Shown here one piece after another: positions 46,455 through 58,355 of a stretch of DNA of 64,000 bases. Under the pieces are notes generated by a model that saw only the letters and a list, made by a program, of their open reading frames with translations, did not search any database and had not been told where the DNA came from. Position 1 is the first letter of the stretch, and every line of letters begins with the position of its first letter. Source of the DNA: Piscirickettsiaceae bacterium (GTDB lineage Bacteria; Pseudomonadota; Gammaproteobacteria; Nitrosococcales; Methylophagaceae). Made by a program: the position numbers and the translations under genes. Location: NCBI GenBank assembly GCA_013215825.1, contig JABSQN010000005.1, positions 160,001 to 224,000 of the forward strand, read 5' to 3'.

Positions 46455-46910
46455 ATGTTTCGATTTTTATTATTATTGTTCTTGTTGGTACCGTTGATTG
46501 AAATCTACTTTTTGATCCAAGTCGGCGAAGTGATTGGTGCTGCTTGGACGATTTTTGCTGTTGTGGCTACGGCGATTATCGGTGCTGGTTTATTGCGAGT
46601 TCAAGGTGCTTCAACCTTATTACGAGCACAAGCAAGTATGCAGCAAGGTAGTTTGCCTGCATTAGAAATGATGGAAGGCATTGCGTTGGCGGCAAGTGGC
46701 ATGTTGTTACTAACCCCCGGATTTTTTACAGATGCATTTGGCTTTGTTTTATTACTGCCGCCATTTCGCCAATTTTTGATTAAAAAACTATTCACGAAAG
46801 CTGCTTTTACGATGCATGGTCAAACAATGCATTCACAGTATCACTCAACAGATTCGACGATTATTGAAGGTGAAATTGTTGATAATGATGAGTCGCGGCA
46901 CTTGCGATAA
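46455..46910 (+). CDS. fxsA: FxsA-family membrane protein
   Basis: 151-aa inner-membrane protein with about four hydrophobic helices in the first 120 residues (FRFLLLLFLLVPLIEIYFLI, AAWTIFAVVATAIIGAGLLR, MLLLTPGFFTDAFGFVLLLP). The last two segments are the FxsA signature. The hydrophilic tail ends EIVDNDESRHLR. FxsA was named for suppressing F-plasmid exclusion of phage T7; its normal role is unknown. The fxsA-groES-groEL order is common. Confidence 0.92.
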   Translation: MFRFLLLLFLLVPLIEIYFLIQVGEVIGAAWTIFAVVATAIIGAGLLRVQGASTLLRAQASMQQGSLPALEMMEGIALAASGMLLLTPGFFTDAFGFVLLLPPFRQFLIKKLFTKAAFTMHGQTMHSQYHSTDSTIIEGEIVDNDESRHLR

Positions 46911-46924
46911 ATTTTCCACATCGC

Positions 46925-46954
46925 CCTTGAAGTTTGTTTTTACAACCCCATTTA
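46925..46954 (+). promoter_or_regulatory. Sigma-32-type heat-shock promoter of groESL
   Basis: -35 CCTTGAAG (46925-46932) and -10 CCCCATTTA (46946-46954) with a 13-base spacer match the RpoH consensus (CTTGAAA, 11-15 bases, CCCCATnT). It lies 44 bases upstream of the groES start. No CIRCE inverted repeat is present, so RpoH rather than HrcA control is indicated. Confidence 0.8.
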
Positions 46955-46997
46955 AGTGAAGTATTAATTTTTTAATCCCTATTTTGAGGAATGTTTA

Positions 46998-47285
46998 ATG
47001 AGTATTCGTCCCCTACATGATCGTGTGATTGTTCGTCGCATGGAAGAAGAAACAATGAGCGCTGGCGGTATTGTTATCCCTGATAACGCAGCAGAAAAAC
47101 CAGCAACAGGTGAAATCATTGCCGTTGGTAACGGTAAAATCACTGATTCTGGTGATGTGCGTGCTTTAGATGTCAAAGTTGGCGATAAAGTCATGTTCGG
47201 TAAATTTGCGGGTACGGAAGTTAAAGTCGATGGCGAAGAGCTTCTTGTTATGCGTGAAGACGATATCGTTGCGGTTATAGATTAA
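46998..47285 (+). CDS. groES: Co-chaperonin GroES
   Basis: Lid of the GroEL folding chamber, 95 aa forming a heptamer. Typical sequence [16 protein letters not shown], the mobile loop [17 protein letters not shown], and [27 protein letters not shown] ribosome site lies before the ATG. Co-transcribed with groEL. Confidence 0.98.
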   Translation: MSIRPLHDRVIVRRMEEETMSAGGIVIPDNAAEKPATGEIIAVGNGKITDSGDVRALDVKVGDKVMFGKFAGTEVKVDGEELLVMREDDIVAVID

Positions 47286-47315
47286 GCAATCTCCCCCTAC
47301 ACATACTATATATAA

Positions 47316-48977
<1,662 letters not shown>

Positions 48978-49027
48978 GGTTTAAACCTTAACCATGTAAG
49001 CCGAGGAGTAATTCGGTAAGCTAAATT

Positions 49028-49063
49028 AAAAGCCCCAGTCATTCATTTGATTGGGGCTTTTTT
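49028..49063 (+). terminator. Rho-independent terminator of groESL
   Basis: AAAAGCCCCAGTC (49028-49040) pairs with GATTGGGGCTTTT (49049-49061) with one wobble pair and an 8-base loop, followed by more T. Confidence 0.85.
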
Positions 49064-49129
49064 GTTTTTAAATTATGGTTATGCGGTAAGATAAATATTT
49101 TATGGATATACCCTAAACTTGAGGGATAG

Positions 49130-51934
49130 ATGGTAGCTAACAATCAATTTTCAACACAATGGCAACAGTTAATATCGAATAGTTTTTTAGCTGAGTCGGC
49201 AATAATGGTGTTATCAGGCAGCGATTATGTAACACAATGGGGCGAACGACATACAGAACGTGCGGAGCTACTGTTCACTTCGGGTGATATTTCTATCGTT
49301 TATGATGTGGATAGCTATTCGCAACGATTAAGATCGATGTTGAATGACATTGCCGATGAAACTATGCTCCATCAAAAACTACGTCATTTCCGTCAGCGAG
49401 AAATGGTACGCATTATTTGGCGTGATTTGGCTGGCTGGGCTGATTTAGCTGAAACAGTACGAGACTTATCTGCAATGGCAGATGCCTGCATTCAACAGTC
49501 TTTAGCGATCTTACATCAATGGCAAGTGACTGATTTTGGTACACCTTGTAATACGGATGGTGATGAACAGCAATTAGTCGTGCTGGGTATGGGGAAATTG
49601 GGTGCTGGCGAGCTTAATTTATCATCGGATATTGATCTTATATTTACCTATCCTGACAGTGGTGAAACACAAGGTGGTCGCAAGTCTTTATCTAATGAGG
49701 AGTTCTTTACACGCTTAGGGCGTAAGTTAATTCAATCATTGGATAATGTAACCGTTGATGGTTTTGTATTTCGGGTCGATATGCGTCTTCGGCCTTTTGG
49801 TGATAGTGGAGCGTTAGTCGCTTGTTATGATGCGATGGAAGATTATTACCAAACACAAGGTCGTGAATGGGAACGTTATGCCATGATCAAAGCGCGAGCG
49901 ATTACGGGCTCTGAACAAGCTCAAAAAGAGATCCTTGGCTTACTTCGTCCCTTCGTTTACCGACGCTATTTAGACTACGGTGTATTTGATTCTTTGCGTG
50001 AAATGAAGTCAATGATTGTTGGACAATTACGCCGTAAAGGTATGGAAGACAATGTTAAGCTTGGCATTGGTGGTATTCGTGAAATTGAATTTATCGGTCA
50101 AGTTTTTCAGTTGATTTATGGCGGGCGAGATAAACCCTTACAGCAACGTCCTATTCTAACTATTTTAGATTTATTAGCAGAGCGTAGTGTTTTATCTTCG
50201 TATGCGGTTGATGAACTTAAACTAGCGTATGATTTTTTACGCCGCACCGAACATCGAATTCAAGCATGGGCAGATCAACAAACTCATTTGTTACCGAAAG
50301 ACGACGTGGATAGATTACGAATTGCAAGCTTGATGGGCTTTGATAATTGGCTCGACTTTATGATGGCATTAGATGAGCATCGCAAGCGAGTACAAGAACA
50401 TTTTGAACAAATATTAACAATACCTCAGTCGGAAGACGATGCCAGCGATAGCTTATCCTTTTTTACATCAAGCGATGATGAAAGAATAGAACGGCTACAA
50501 CAACTTGGTTTTGTTGATGCGACAGTCTGCTTAGAATTATTAGAGAACTTGTTTAAGACTCATGGGTGTCGAAATTTAGAAAACACCGGACGTGAACGAT
50601 TAGAAAAGTTATTGCCGCTATTGATACAAGCCGCGGCAAATGTCACTAATGCAGATCAGTGTTTATCTCGATTAATACCGTTGCTAGAGTCAATCATGCG
50701 CCGCTCAGCGTATATGTCATTATTGATAGAAAACTCATTGGCATTGTCACAGCTAGTCAAATTATGTGCGGCTAGCCCAATGATAAGTAGTCAATTAACA
50801 CGTCATCCGGTGTTGTTGGATGAACTATTAGATCCTAGAAGTTTATATGATGTTCCTGATCGAGCAAGGCAAAAAAAGGCCTTAGTTAATAGCCTTGCTT
50901 CGACGGATAAATCTGATTTAGAACAACAAATGTATTTGTTGAGAGAGTTTAAGCAAATCGCCTCATTACACGTTGCTGCTGCGGATATTACCGATGTGTT
51001 GCCGTTAATGAGAGTGGGTGATCAGCTTAGTGAGTTAGCGGAAATTGAACTCGAACAAGTGATGAAATTGGCTTGGCAGCACTTAGTCACTCGACATGGG
51101 CGACCACCCTGTACGCAAAATGATGATCTTAGCCAGTGCGGGTTCACGGTATTAGCTTACGGGAAATTAGGCGGATTAGAACTAGGTTATGGCTCTGATT
51201 TAGATATCGTCTTTATCTTTGATGATGAGAATAACAAAGGTGTAACCGATGGTGATAAACCACTGGATGCTTTGATGTTTTATATTCGATTAGCTCAGCG
51301 CATGATTCATCTGCTCAACACCGTGACGGGGGGCGGTATTTTGTATGAAGTTGATATGCGATTACGCCCCAATGGTAATTCCGGCTTGTTAGTAACAGGA
51401 GTAACGGGCTTTGCTGAATATCAACAAAGTGAGGCGTGGACATGGGAACATCAGGCGTTAGTTCGGGCGCGATGTGTTGCGGGGGATCAGAAATTAGCGC
51501 AAAAAGTGTCAGACATAAGACAGCAGACAATGGCGAAAGAGCGTGATTCGGAACTATTAGCCACAGAAGTTAGTGATATGCGTGCTAAAATGCGCGAGCA
51601 ATTAGATAAGAGTACAGAACAGCTGTTTGACCTTAAACAGGGTGTGGGCGGTATCGCTGACATTGAATTTATGGTGCAATATGCCGTTCTTTCTTGGTCA
51701 CAAACCTTGCCTGAATTGCTGGTTTATAGCGATAATATCAGGATCTTAGAGGCATTAAAGACCTCGGGTAAATTAAACGAAGAAGAAAGCACCATGTTAG
51801 CTGGTGCGTATCGGTTTTATCGAAACAAAGCGAATCATTGCGTATTGCAGGAAATCCCTGCATTAGTACCAATGGCAGACGTGGCTATTTATCAACCACA
51901 AGTGAAAGCAATTTGGCAACGCTGGCTTGGATAA
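49130..51934 (+). CDS. glnE: Bifunctional glutamine synthetase adenylyltransferase/deadenylase
   Basis: Controls glutamine synthetase by adding or removing AMP in response to PII state and glutamine. 934 aa, full length. Two nucleotidyltransferase domains in tandem: the N-terminal deadenylase with LSSDIDLIFTY and VDMRLRPFGDSG, and the C-terminal adenylylase with GYGSDLDIVFIFDD and VDMRLRPNGNSG. Each is followed by a helical domain with GIGGIREIEFIGQ or GVGGIADIEFMVQ. Followed by ilvE after 59 bases. Confidence 0.96.
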   Translation: MVANNQFSTQWQQLISNSFLAESAIMVLSGSDYVTQWGERHTERAELLFTSGDISIVYDVDSYSQRLRSMLNDIADETMLHQKLRHFRQREMVRIIWRDLAGWADLAETVRDLSAMADACIQQSLAILHQWQVTDFGTPCNTDGDEQQLVVLGMGKLGAGELNLSSDIDLIFTYPDSGETQGGRKSLSNEEFFTRLGRKLIQSLDNVTVDGFVFRVDMRLRPFGDSGALVACYDAMEDYYQTQGREWERYAMIKARAITGSEQAQKEILGLLRPFVYRRYLDYGVFDSLREMKSMIVGQLRRKGMEDNVKLGIGGIREIEFIGQVFQLIYGGRDKPLQQRPILTILDLLAERSVLSSYAVDELKLAYDFLRRTEHRIQAWADQQTHLLPKDDVDRLRIASLMGFDNWLDFMMALDEHRKRVQEHFEQILTIPQSEDDASDSLSFFTSSDDERIERLQQLGFVDATVCLELLENLFKTHGCRNLENTGRERLEKLLPLLIQAAANVTNADQCLSRLIPLLESIMRRSAYMSLLIENSLALSQLVKLCAASPMISSQLTRHPVLLDELLDPRSLYDVPDRARQKKALVNSLASTDKSDLEQQMYLLREFKQIASLHVAAADITDVLPLMRVGDQLSELAEIELEQVMKLAWQHLVTRHGRPPCTQNDDLSQCGFTVLAYGKLGGLELGYGSDLDIVFIFDDENNKGVTDGDKPLDALMFYIRLAQRMIHLLNTVTGGGILYEVDMRLRPNGNSGLLVTGVTGFAEYQQSEAWTWEHQALVRARCVAGDQKLAQKVSDIRQQTMAKERDSELLATEVSDMRAKMREQLDKSTEQLFDLKQGVGGIADIEFMVQYAVLSWSQTLPELLVYSDNIRILEALKTSGKLNEEESTMLAGAYRFYRNKANHCVLQEIPALVPMADVAIYQPQVKAIWQRWLG

Positions 51935-51993
51935 AACAATTATGAGACTTTGCACTGTAAGTGTATTTTTAACGAATTATTAAGTAGAGAATT

Positions 51994-52929
51994 ATGGTTA
52001 CACCAACAACAATGGCAGATCGAGATGGCGTTATCTGGTTAGATGGCGAAATGGTGCCGTGGCGTGAAGCAAAAGTACATGTGTTAACGCATACATTACA
52101 TTACGGTATGGGCGTGTTTGAAGGTGTCCGTGCTTATAAAACCAGCCAAGGCCCCGCGATTTTTCGCATGCAAGAGCATACCGACCGTTTATTCCGCAGT
52201 GCTAAAATATTAGGCATGGGAATGCCATTTGATAAAGAAACATTAAATGAAGCCCAAAAAGCGGTAGTACGTGAAAATAACTTGGAATCTGCGTATTTAA
52301 GACCGATGTGTTTTTACGGTAGTGAAGGCATGGGGATCCGTGCTGATAACTTAAGAACACATGTGATGGTTGCCGCTTGGGAGTGGGGTTCATACCTCGG
52401 TGCTGAGAATATGGAAAAAGGCATACGCATTAAAACATCATCGTTCACACGTCACCACGTCAATATTGCCATGTGTAAAGCCAAAGCAAACGGCAATTAC
52501 ATGAACTCGATGTTGGCGCTGCAAGAAGCGATTAACTGTGGTTATGATGAAGCCTTATTATTAGATGCATCCGGTTTTGTTGCCGAAGGTAGTGGCGAGA
52601 ACTTCTTTATGATCCGTGATGGCGTGTTATATACCCCAACATGTACATCGGCATTGGAAGGCATTACTCGTGCAACGATTATGACATTGGCTGAAGATAT
52701 CGGCTTGAAGATTGTTGAAAAACAAATTACTCGCGATGAAGTGTATGTGGCTGATGAAGCCTTCTTCACTGGTACGGCAGCAGAAGTTACGCCAATCCGT
52801 GAACTGGATAACCGCACTATCGGTAATGGCGGCCGCGGTCCAATCACTGAGCAATTACAAAGCATGTATTTTGATCAAGTTCATGGACGTAGTGATGTTT
52901 ATAATAATTGGAATACACACGTTAAATAA
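51994..52929 (+). CDS. ilvE: Branched-chain amino acid aminotransferase
   Basis: PLP enzyme of fold type IV, last step of valine, leucine and isoleucine synthesis. 311 aa. The N-terminal LTHTLHYGMGVFEGVRAY, the PLP-lysine region MCKAKANGNYMNSMLA, the phosphate-binding EGSGENFFMIRDG, and FFTGTAAEVTPIRELD are typical. Downstream of glnE, 28 bases before the YebC-family gene. Confidence 0.95.
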   Translation: MVTPTTMADRDGVIWLDGEMVPWREAKVHVLTHTLHYGMGVFEGVRAYKTSQGPAIFRMQEHTDRLFRSAKILGMGMPFDKETLNEAQKAVVRENNLESAYLRPMCFYGSEGMGIRADNLRTHVMVAAWEWGSYLGAENMEKGIRIKTSSFTRHHVNIAMCKAKANGNYMNSMLALQEAINCGYDEALLLDASGFVAEGSGENFFMIRDGVLYTPTCTSALEGITRATIMTLAEDIGLKIVEKQITRDEVYVADEAFFTGTAAEVTPIRELDNRTIGNGGRGPITEQLQSMYFDQVHGRSDVYNNWNTHVK

Positions 52930-52957
52930 TATAACGAAGCATTAGAAGGAATAACAG

Positions 52958-53710
52958 ATGGCAGGTCATAGTAAGTGGGCAAATATTCAGCATCGTAAAG
53001 GTGCTCAAGATGCTAAACGTGGAAAGATGTTCACCAAATTTATTCGTGAAATTAGTGTTGCCGCTAAAGAAGGCGGTAGTGATATCGCCAATAATCCTCG
53101 TTTACGTGCCGCCATTGATAAAGCCCTAAGCGGTAATATGACACGTGATGTTATTGAGCGTGCAACCAAGCGTGGTGCGGGTGAACTTGAAGGCGTAAGT
53201 TACACTGAATTAGTCTATGAGGGTTATGGGCCAAGCGGCATTGCCATTCTGCTTGATTGCCTAACGGACAATAAAAACCGTACCGTGGCTGAAGTGCGTA
53301 ATGTATTTAGCAAACGTGGCGGCAATATGGGTACCGATGGTTCGGTAGCCTATTTATTTAGCAAAAAAGGCATTATCACGTATGCCGCGGGTACGGATGA
53401 AGATGTAGTGATGGACGCTGCCTTAGAGTCTGGCGCTGAAGATATTGTCACAAATGATGATGGCACTATTGATGTGTTCACAACGCAAGCCGATTATGTG
53501 ACGGTAAAAGATGCTTTGGATGCGGCAGGTTTGGAAGCAATATCTTCCGAAGTCACCATGCATCCCGAAACAACAATTGCCTTAGATGCAAAAAATGCTG
53601 AAAAAGCCTTAGCGATGATTGATGCCTTTGAAGATTTAGATGATGTGCAAAATGTCTACACAAATGCTGATTTCTCTGATGAAGTCATGGCTCAGCTTGC
53701 TGGCGAATAA
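52958..53710 (+). CDS. YebC/TACO1-family regulatory protein
   Basis: 250 aa with the three-domain YebC fold. N-terminus [23 protein letters not shown], then [39 protein letters not shown] and [13 protein letters not shown]. YebC proteins are now described mainly as translation factors that relieve stalling at polyproline-type stretches, and some are reported as transcriptional regulators. Directly upstream of ruvC, a very common arrangement. Confidence 0.95.
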   Translation: MAGHSKWANIQHRKGAQDAKRGKMFTKFIREISVAAKEGGSDIANNPRLRAAIDKALSGNMTRDVIERATKRGAGELEGVSYTELVYEGYGPSGIAILLDCLTDNKNRTVAEVRNVFSKRGGNMGTDGSVAYLFSKKGIITYAAGTDEDVVMDAALESGAEDIVTNDDGTIDVFTTQADYVTVKDALDAAGLEAISSEVTMHPETTIALDAKNAEKALAMIDAFEDLDDVQNVYTNADFSDEVMAQLAGE

Positions 53711-53728
53711 TAAGAATTTTTCTTTGAA

Positions 53729-54268
53729 ATGACACGTATTTTAGGTATTGATCCAGGCTCACGAAAAACAGGCTTTGGTATTATTGAATTAGATGGTCAA
53801 AAAATAAAACATATTATTAATGGTCGACTGCTGGTGGGGGATGGTGATTTCCCCGATAGACTTGGCCAAATATTTAAAGGTTTAACCGACATTATTCAGC
53901 GTTATCAACCTGATATGATGGCAGTAGAAAAAGTGTTTTTACATAAAAACCCTGATTCAGCCTTAAAGTTAGGCCAAGCACGAGGCGCGGCTATTTGTGC
54001 TGGAGTGAGTCAGAATTTACCCGTACACGAATATACGGCGACACAAATTAAAAAAGCAGTTGTGGGCAATGGTCATGCAAAAAAAGAACAGGTTCAATAC
54101 ATGATGTCAGTGATTTTATCGTTACCAGAAATGCCCGATGAAGATGCCGCAGATGCCCTAGCGTGTGCAATGACTCATGCGAATCATGCCCCTATTGATG
54201 GCAAGATAAATACCAAGCTACCAGCTGGTATGCGTACCTCACGTCGTGGCGGGAGATATGGCCGATGA
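53729..54268 (+). CDS. ruvC: Holliday junction resolvase RuvC
   Basis: Endonuclease that cuts four-way junctions in homologous recombination. 179 aa. Catalytic acidic residues: Asp8 in ILGIDPGSRKTGFG, Glu in MAVEKVFLHKN, and Asp residues in DEDAADALACAMTHAN. Its stop overlaps the ruvA start (ATGA). Confidence 0.97.
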   Translation: MTRILGIDPGSRKTGFGIIELDGQKIKHIINGRLLVGDGDFPDRLGQIFKGLTDIIQRYQPDMMAVEKVFLHKNPDSALKLGQARGAAICAGVSQNLPVHEYTATQIKKAVVGNGHAKKEQVQYMMSVILSLPEMPDEDAADALACAMTHANHAPIDGKINTKLPAGMRTSRRGGRYGR

Positions 54269-54858
54269 TTGGTCGATTAAGAGGCATAATCCTAGAAAAA
54301 CAAGCGCCCAATTTAGTATTAGACGTGCAAGGTGTTGGCTATGAAGTGGCAGCACCTATGTCGACATTTATTCATTTGCCTGCAATCAATGAAGAAGCAT
54401 CACTCTTTACCCATTTAATCGTACGTGAAGATGCCCAATTACTTTATGGCTTTGCAACAATTCGTGAGCGATTACTTTTTCGTAGCTTGTTAAAAGTAAA
54501 TGGTGTTGGTGCAAAGTTAGCGCTGACTATTTTATCTGGCAGTGATGTTGATGAGTTTGCTCGTAGCGTGCAAGAAGGTGATGCAGTCAGCCTGACCCGA
54601 TTACCTGGTGTTGGCAAAAAAACAGCCGAACGTTTGATTATCGAAATGCGTGATCGCCTAAAAGATATTAGTGGTGCCATGGGTCTTAAACCAGTTGTAT
54701 CACCGGCGGCAAAACTGGCAGGTGCAAAAGATGAAGCCGCAGAAGCATTGGTTTCATTGGGTTACAAGCCTGCCGAAGCCGAAAAAATGATCCGTAGTTT
54801 AGATACCGATGGATTGAGCACCGAACAAATTATTAAACAAGCATTGCGGCGTCATTAG
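54265..54858 (+). CDS. ruvA: Holliday junction DNA helicase subunit RuvA
   Basis: Tetrameric junction-binding protein that loads RuvB. 197 aa with an N-terminal OB fold (MIGRLRGIILEKQAPNLVLD), tandem helix-hairpin-helix motifs (LLKVNGVGAKLALTILSG and LTRLPGVGKKTAERLIIEM), and a C-terminal RuvB-binding domain (EAAEALVSLGYKPAEAEKMI). Unlike in most relatives, ruvB is not next; dapD intervenes. Confidence 0.97.
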   Translation: MIGRLRGIILEKQAPNLVLDVQGVGYEVAAPMSTFIHLPAINEEASLFTHLIVREDAQLLYGFATIRERLLFRSLLKVNGVGAKLALTILSGSDVDEFARSVQEGDAVSLTRLPGVGKKTAERLIIEMRDRLKDISGAMGLKPVVSPAAKLAGAKDEAAEALVSLGYKPAEAEKMIRSLDTDGLSTEQIIKQALRRH

Positions 54859-54907
54859 ACGGTGTGAGCTTATCTACTTATTATTTTGAAACAAATAGAG
54901 ACAAAAC

Positions 54908-55807
54908 ATGACAATTAAGCGAATCGGACACCGTTATAGTGATAGCAAATCAGGCGCAACCATTGATGTATGGTTTCCTCGTTCAAATAAAGAAATTTCA
55001 CGAAACTGTTTGGCTTTAAAAGTAGGTTTAATTAAAGGTGATTTTGTCGAAGTAGAAATTCAATCTGTCGATGATGTACCTAAATCTGCTGAAGAAGCCT
55101 ATTTGAGACTGCACTTATTATCAGAATGTGCCGTTAAACCAAATGAAATTAACTTGGATGGTGTATTTGGTTTATTAGCCAATGTGGCATGGACATCAGC
55201 CGGCCCTGTTTTGCCAGGTGAAGTTGAAAACCTACGTGAATTGATTGCTGCAGAAGAGCACCAGTTAAATGTAACGTCTATCGATAAATTCCCACGAATG
55301 ACAGATTATGTGATCCCAGAAGGTGTACGTATCGGTAATGCAGATCGCGTTAGATTAGGCGCACATTTAGCATCAGGTACAACAGTCATGCACGAAGGTT
55401 TCTGTAACTTCAATGCGGGCACATTGGGTCATTCAATGGTCGAAGGTCGCATTAGTGCTGGTGTTGTGATTGGTGATGGTACAGATATCGGCGGCGGGGC
55501 ATCGATTATGGGCACATTATCAGGCGGCGGCACAACCGTTATCTCAATGGGTAAAAAGAACTTATTAGGCGCTAATGCCGGTTTAGGTATCTCATTAGGT
55601 GATAACTGTATTATTGAATCAGGCTTATATATAACAGCAGGTACAAAAGTGAAAATGCCTGATGGTGAAATTGTATCGGCCAGAAAATTGTCAGGGCAAT
55701 CAGGCTTATTATTTAGACGACACAGCCAAACAGGTGCAGTTGAAGCCATCGTAACCGATGGTTCACTGTGGGGTGGATTGAATACTGCATTGCATAGTAA
55801 CGACTAA
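54908..55807 (+). CDS. dapD: Tetrahydrodipicolinate N-succinyltransferase
   Basis: Succinylates tetrahydrodipicolinate in the lysine/diaminopimelate pathway. 299 aa. The C-terminal two-thirds is a left-handed beta-helix of hexapeptide repeats ([60 protein letters not shown]), followed by KNLL-type and C-terminal substrate loops. The sequence resembles the longer DapD group found in Pseudomonas and actinobacteria more than the E. coli type. It sits between ruvA and ruvB on the same strand, 8 bases before ruvB. Confidence 0.88.
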   Translation: MTIKRIGHRYSDSKSGATIDVWFPRSNKEISRNCLALKVGLIKGDFVEVEIQSVDDVPKSAEEAYLRLHLLSECAVKPNEINLDGVFGLLANVAWTSAGPVLPGEVENLRELIAAEEHQLNVTSIDKFPRMTDYVIPEGVRIGNADRVRLGAHLASGTTVMHEGFCNFNAGTLGHSMVEGRISAGVVIGDGTDIGGGASIMGTLSGGGTTVISMGKKNLLGANAGLGISLGDNCIIESGLYITAGTKVKMPDGEIVSARKLSGQSGLLFRRHSQTGAVEAIVTDGSLWGGLNTALHSND

Positions 55808-55815
55808 ACTACATT

Positions 55816-56832
55816 ATGGAACAAGATCGCTTTATTTCTGCCACCGCTCAAACGGATGAGCAACGCCAAGAACAGACTATTCGTCCGGATAGTTTGAGTG
55901 ATTATATTGGTCAGCCCTCAGTACGTGAGCAGATGTCATTATTTATTGCGGCGGCAAAAAATCGGGGTGAAGCCTTAGATCATACGTTGATCTTTGGCCC
56001 GCCTGGTTTAGGTAAAACAACATTAGCTCATATTATTGCTAATGAAATGGGTGTGAATCTTAGGCAAACATCAGGGCCGGTACTCGAACGCCCTGGCGAT
56101 TTGGCTGCTTTATTAACGAACTTAGAGCCTAACGATGTCTTATTCGTTGATGAAATTCATCGCCTAAGCCCAATTGTGGAAGAAGTGCTTTATCCTGCAT
56201 TGGAAGATTTTCAGCTAGATATTATGATTGGTGAAGGGCCCGCAGCACGTTCTATCAAGCTTGATTTAGAACCATTCACGCTGGTGGGGGCAACAACACG
56301 AGCTGGATCATTAACATCACCATTGCGAGACCGCTTTGGAATTGTGCAACGGTTAGAGTTTTATAATGCTGAAGATCTAAGCACTATTGTGCAACGTAGC
56401 GCTCGCATCTTTAATGTTGAATTAGATGTGGCGGGAGCCAATGAAATTGCTCGCCGCTCGCGAGGTACGCCACGTATCGCTAATCGTCTATTACGTCGTG
56501 TACGTGATTATGCTGAAGTTAAATTTGATGGCAAAATCACAGTTGAAATTGCACGCCAAGCCCTAAATCTACTTGATGTCGATGATAATGGCTTCGACAT
56601 GATGGATCGAAAGTTATTACTCGCTATTATTGAGAAGTTTGATGGCGGACCGGTTGGCGTTGATAATTTAGCAGCGGCCATTGGTGAAGAACGCGGTACG
56701 ATTGAAGATGTATTAGAGCCATTCTTAATTCAAGAAGGCTTTATTATGCGAACACCAAGAGGACGAATTGCCACTAAGCGAGCTTGGTTGCATTTAGGCT
56801 TAACACCAACAGAGTCAGATAAGAATGACTAG
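55816..56832 (+). CDS. ruvB: Holliday junction branch migration ATPase RuvB
   Basis: Hexameric AAA+ motor for branch migration. 338 aa. Walker [13 protein letters not shown], Walker [13 protein letters not shown], sensor 1 [12 protein letters not shown], arginine finger LRDRFG, sensor 2 [13 protein letters not shown], and a C-terminal winged helix ([16 protein letters not shown]). The ybgC start overlaps its last codons. Confidence 0.97.
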   Translation: MEQDRFISATAQTDEQRQEQTIRPDSLSDYIGQPSVREQMSLFIAAAKNRGEALDHTLIFGPPGLGKTTLAHIIANEMGVNLRQTSGPVLERPGDLAALLTNLEPNDVLFVDEIHRLSPIVEEVLYPALEDFQLDIMIGEGPAARSIKLDLEPFTLVGATTRAGSLTSPLRDRFGIVQRLEFYNAEDLSTIVQRSARIFNVELDVAGANEIARRSRGTPRIANRLLRRVRDYAEVKFDGKITVEIARQALNLLDVDDNGFDMMDRKLLLAIIEKFDGGPVGVDNLAAAIGEERGTIEDVLEPFLIQEGFIMRTPRGRIATKRAWLHLGLTPTESDKND

Positions 56833-57229
56833 TTTTGAATGGCCTATTCGCGTTTATTATGAAGATACAGATAGTGGCGGCGTGGTTTATCATTCAAACT
56901 ATTTGAATTTTATGGAACGTGCTCGTACCGAATGGTTACGCAGTCTTGGTTTTGAGCAAGATGAATTAATCGCTCACCATCAATGTATATTTGCTGTACA
57001 TTCAATGCAGATGAATTTTAGGCGACCAGCAAAATTTAATGATGCCTTAATAATTAAGACGACTATTGCCAATATATCAGGTGCCAGTTTTGAGTTTGAC
57101 CAAAAAGTTTTTCGTGATGATGAACTGTTGTGTGAAGCCATGGTCAAAGTGGCTTGTTTAGATAGTAATCGGTTTCGACCTAAGTCGATACCCTCATTTA
57201 TTTTGATGGAGATAGAAGGTGAATGCTGA
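56825..57229 (+). CDS. ybgC: Tol-Pal system acyl-CoA thioesterase YbgC
   Basis: Hotdog-fold thioesterase, 134 aa. The active-site region is [20 protein letters not shown], with the catalytic Asp in DTDSGG, followed by [13 protein letters not shown]. First gene of the ybgC-tolQRAB-pal-cpoB cluster; it overlaps ruvB by 8 bases and tolQ by 11 bases, so the ruv and tol genes may be joined transcriptionally. Confidence 0.95.
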   Translation: MTSFEWPIRVYYEDTDSGGVVYHSNYLNFMERARTEWLRSLGFEQDELIAHHQCIFAVHSMQMNFRRPAKFNDALIIKTTIANISGASFEFDQKVFRDDELLCEAMVKVACLDSNRFRPKSIPSFILMEIEGEC

Positions 57230-57887
57230 TCTTTCGTTGATAACCCTTGTGTTGGAAGCTAGCTTATTAGTGAAGTTGGTTATGCTTTCATTATTAGCTA
57301 TTTCAATGTATTCGTGGATGTTGATTTTCAAAAAACACTCTGAAATCGCACAGGCGAAACAAGATGCTGATTCCTTTGAAGATAAGTTCTGGTCAGGTAA
57401 TGAGCTGAACCGTCTTTATGATGATATATCTTCTCGACCTCACGCTAGTCGAGGAATGGAAGGTATATTTGAAGTTGGCTTTAAAGAATTTGTTCGCTTA
57501 AAAGAATCAAGTTCAGATTCCGCCTTGGTGCTGGAAGGGGCGCAACGTGTGATGCGTATTTCATTAGCACGTGAAATTGATCAATTAGAAATGTCTTTAC
57601 CCTTTCTTGCTACAGCAGGATCAACTAGCCCCTATATTGGATTGTTTGGAACCGTGTGGGGAATCATGAATTCATTTCGTTCTTTGGGTCAAGTGCAACA
57701 GGCTACGTTAGCCATGGTCGCTCCCGGTATTTCTGAAGCATTAATTGCCACTGCAATGGGTTTGTTTGCCGCTATTCCAGCCGTAGTTGCATACAATAAA
57801 TATTCACATGAAGTCGAGCGATTGATTAATCGATATGACACCTTCTTAGAAGAGTTTTCTTCTATTTTGCAACGTCAACATAGTTAA
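57219..57887 (+). CDS. tolQ: Tol-Pal proton channel subunit TolQ
   Basis: Inner-membrane protein of the MotA/ExbB/TolQ family that uses proton-motive force to energise TolA during outer-membrane constriction at division. 222 aa with three membrane helices: EASLLVKLVMLSLLAISMYS, FLATAGSTSPYIGLFGTVWG, and EALIATAMGLFAAIPAVVAY. FEDKFWSGNELNRLY matches E. coli TolQ. GTG start at 57219 inside the end of ybgC. Confidence 0.96.
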   Translation: MNADLSLITLVLEASLLVKLVMLSLLAISMYSWMLIFKKHSEIAQAKQDADSFEDKFWSGNELNRLYDDISSRPHASRGMEGIFEVGFKEFVRLKESSSDSALVLEGAQRVMRISLAREIDQLEMSLPFLATAGSTSPYIGLFGTVWGIMNSFRSLGQVQQATLAMVAPGISEALIATAMGLFAAIPAVVAYNKYSHEVERLINRYDTFLEEFSSILQRQHS

Positions 57888-57901
57888 TAAAGAGTTACGT
57901 C

Positions 57902-58354
57902 ATGGCTCTTTATATGAAAAAAAGACAACGTCGTAAGCCAATGGCTGAAATCAATGTCGTACCTTATATTGATGTGATGTTGGTGTTATTGATTATCTTT
58001 ATGATCACCGCACCGATGTTAACGCAAGGTATACAAGTTGATTTACCACAAGCCAATGCCAACCCAGTTGAAACGCCGGATGAAAATAGTGAACCATTGA
58101 TTGTTTCTGTTGATGCAGAGGGTTTATTTTATATCGCAATTGGTGATAAGCAAGATCAAGCTATTGATGCACAATTGTTAATGACAAAGGTACAAGCAGT
58201 ATTGCGACGTAGCCCTAATACGCCGGTGATGGTTAAAGGTGATAGCGCGGTAAGTTACGGCCAAGTGGTGACAGTGATGACCTTACTTCAAAAAGCAGGC
58301 GCCCCCAGTGTTGGTTTAATTACCAAACAACCTGAACAGGTAGTAGAAAATTAG
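57902..58354 (+). CDS. tolR: Tol-Pal proton channel subunit TolR
   Basis: ExbD/TolR-family protein, 150 aa. A short basic N-terminus (KKRQRRKPMAEINVVPYIDV) leads into one membrane helix (MLVLLIIFMITAPMLTQGIQ). The channel Asp lies in VPYIDVMLVLL. A periplasmic domain with TPVMVKGDSAVSYGQVVTVM follows. 14 bases after tolQ and 1 base before tolA. Confidence 0.96.
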   Translation: MALYMKKRQRRKPMAEINVVPYIDVMLVLLIIFMITAPMLTQGIQVDLPQANANPVETPDENSEPLIVSVDAEGLFYIAIGDKQDQAIDAQLLMTKVQAVLRRSPNTPVMVKGDSAVSYGQVVTVMTLLQKAGAPSVGLITKQPEQVVEN

Positions 58355-58355
58355 A

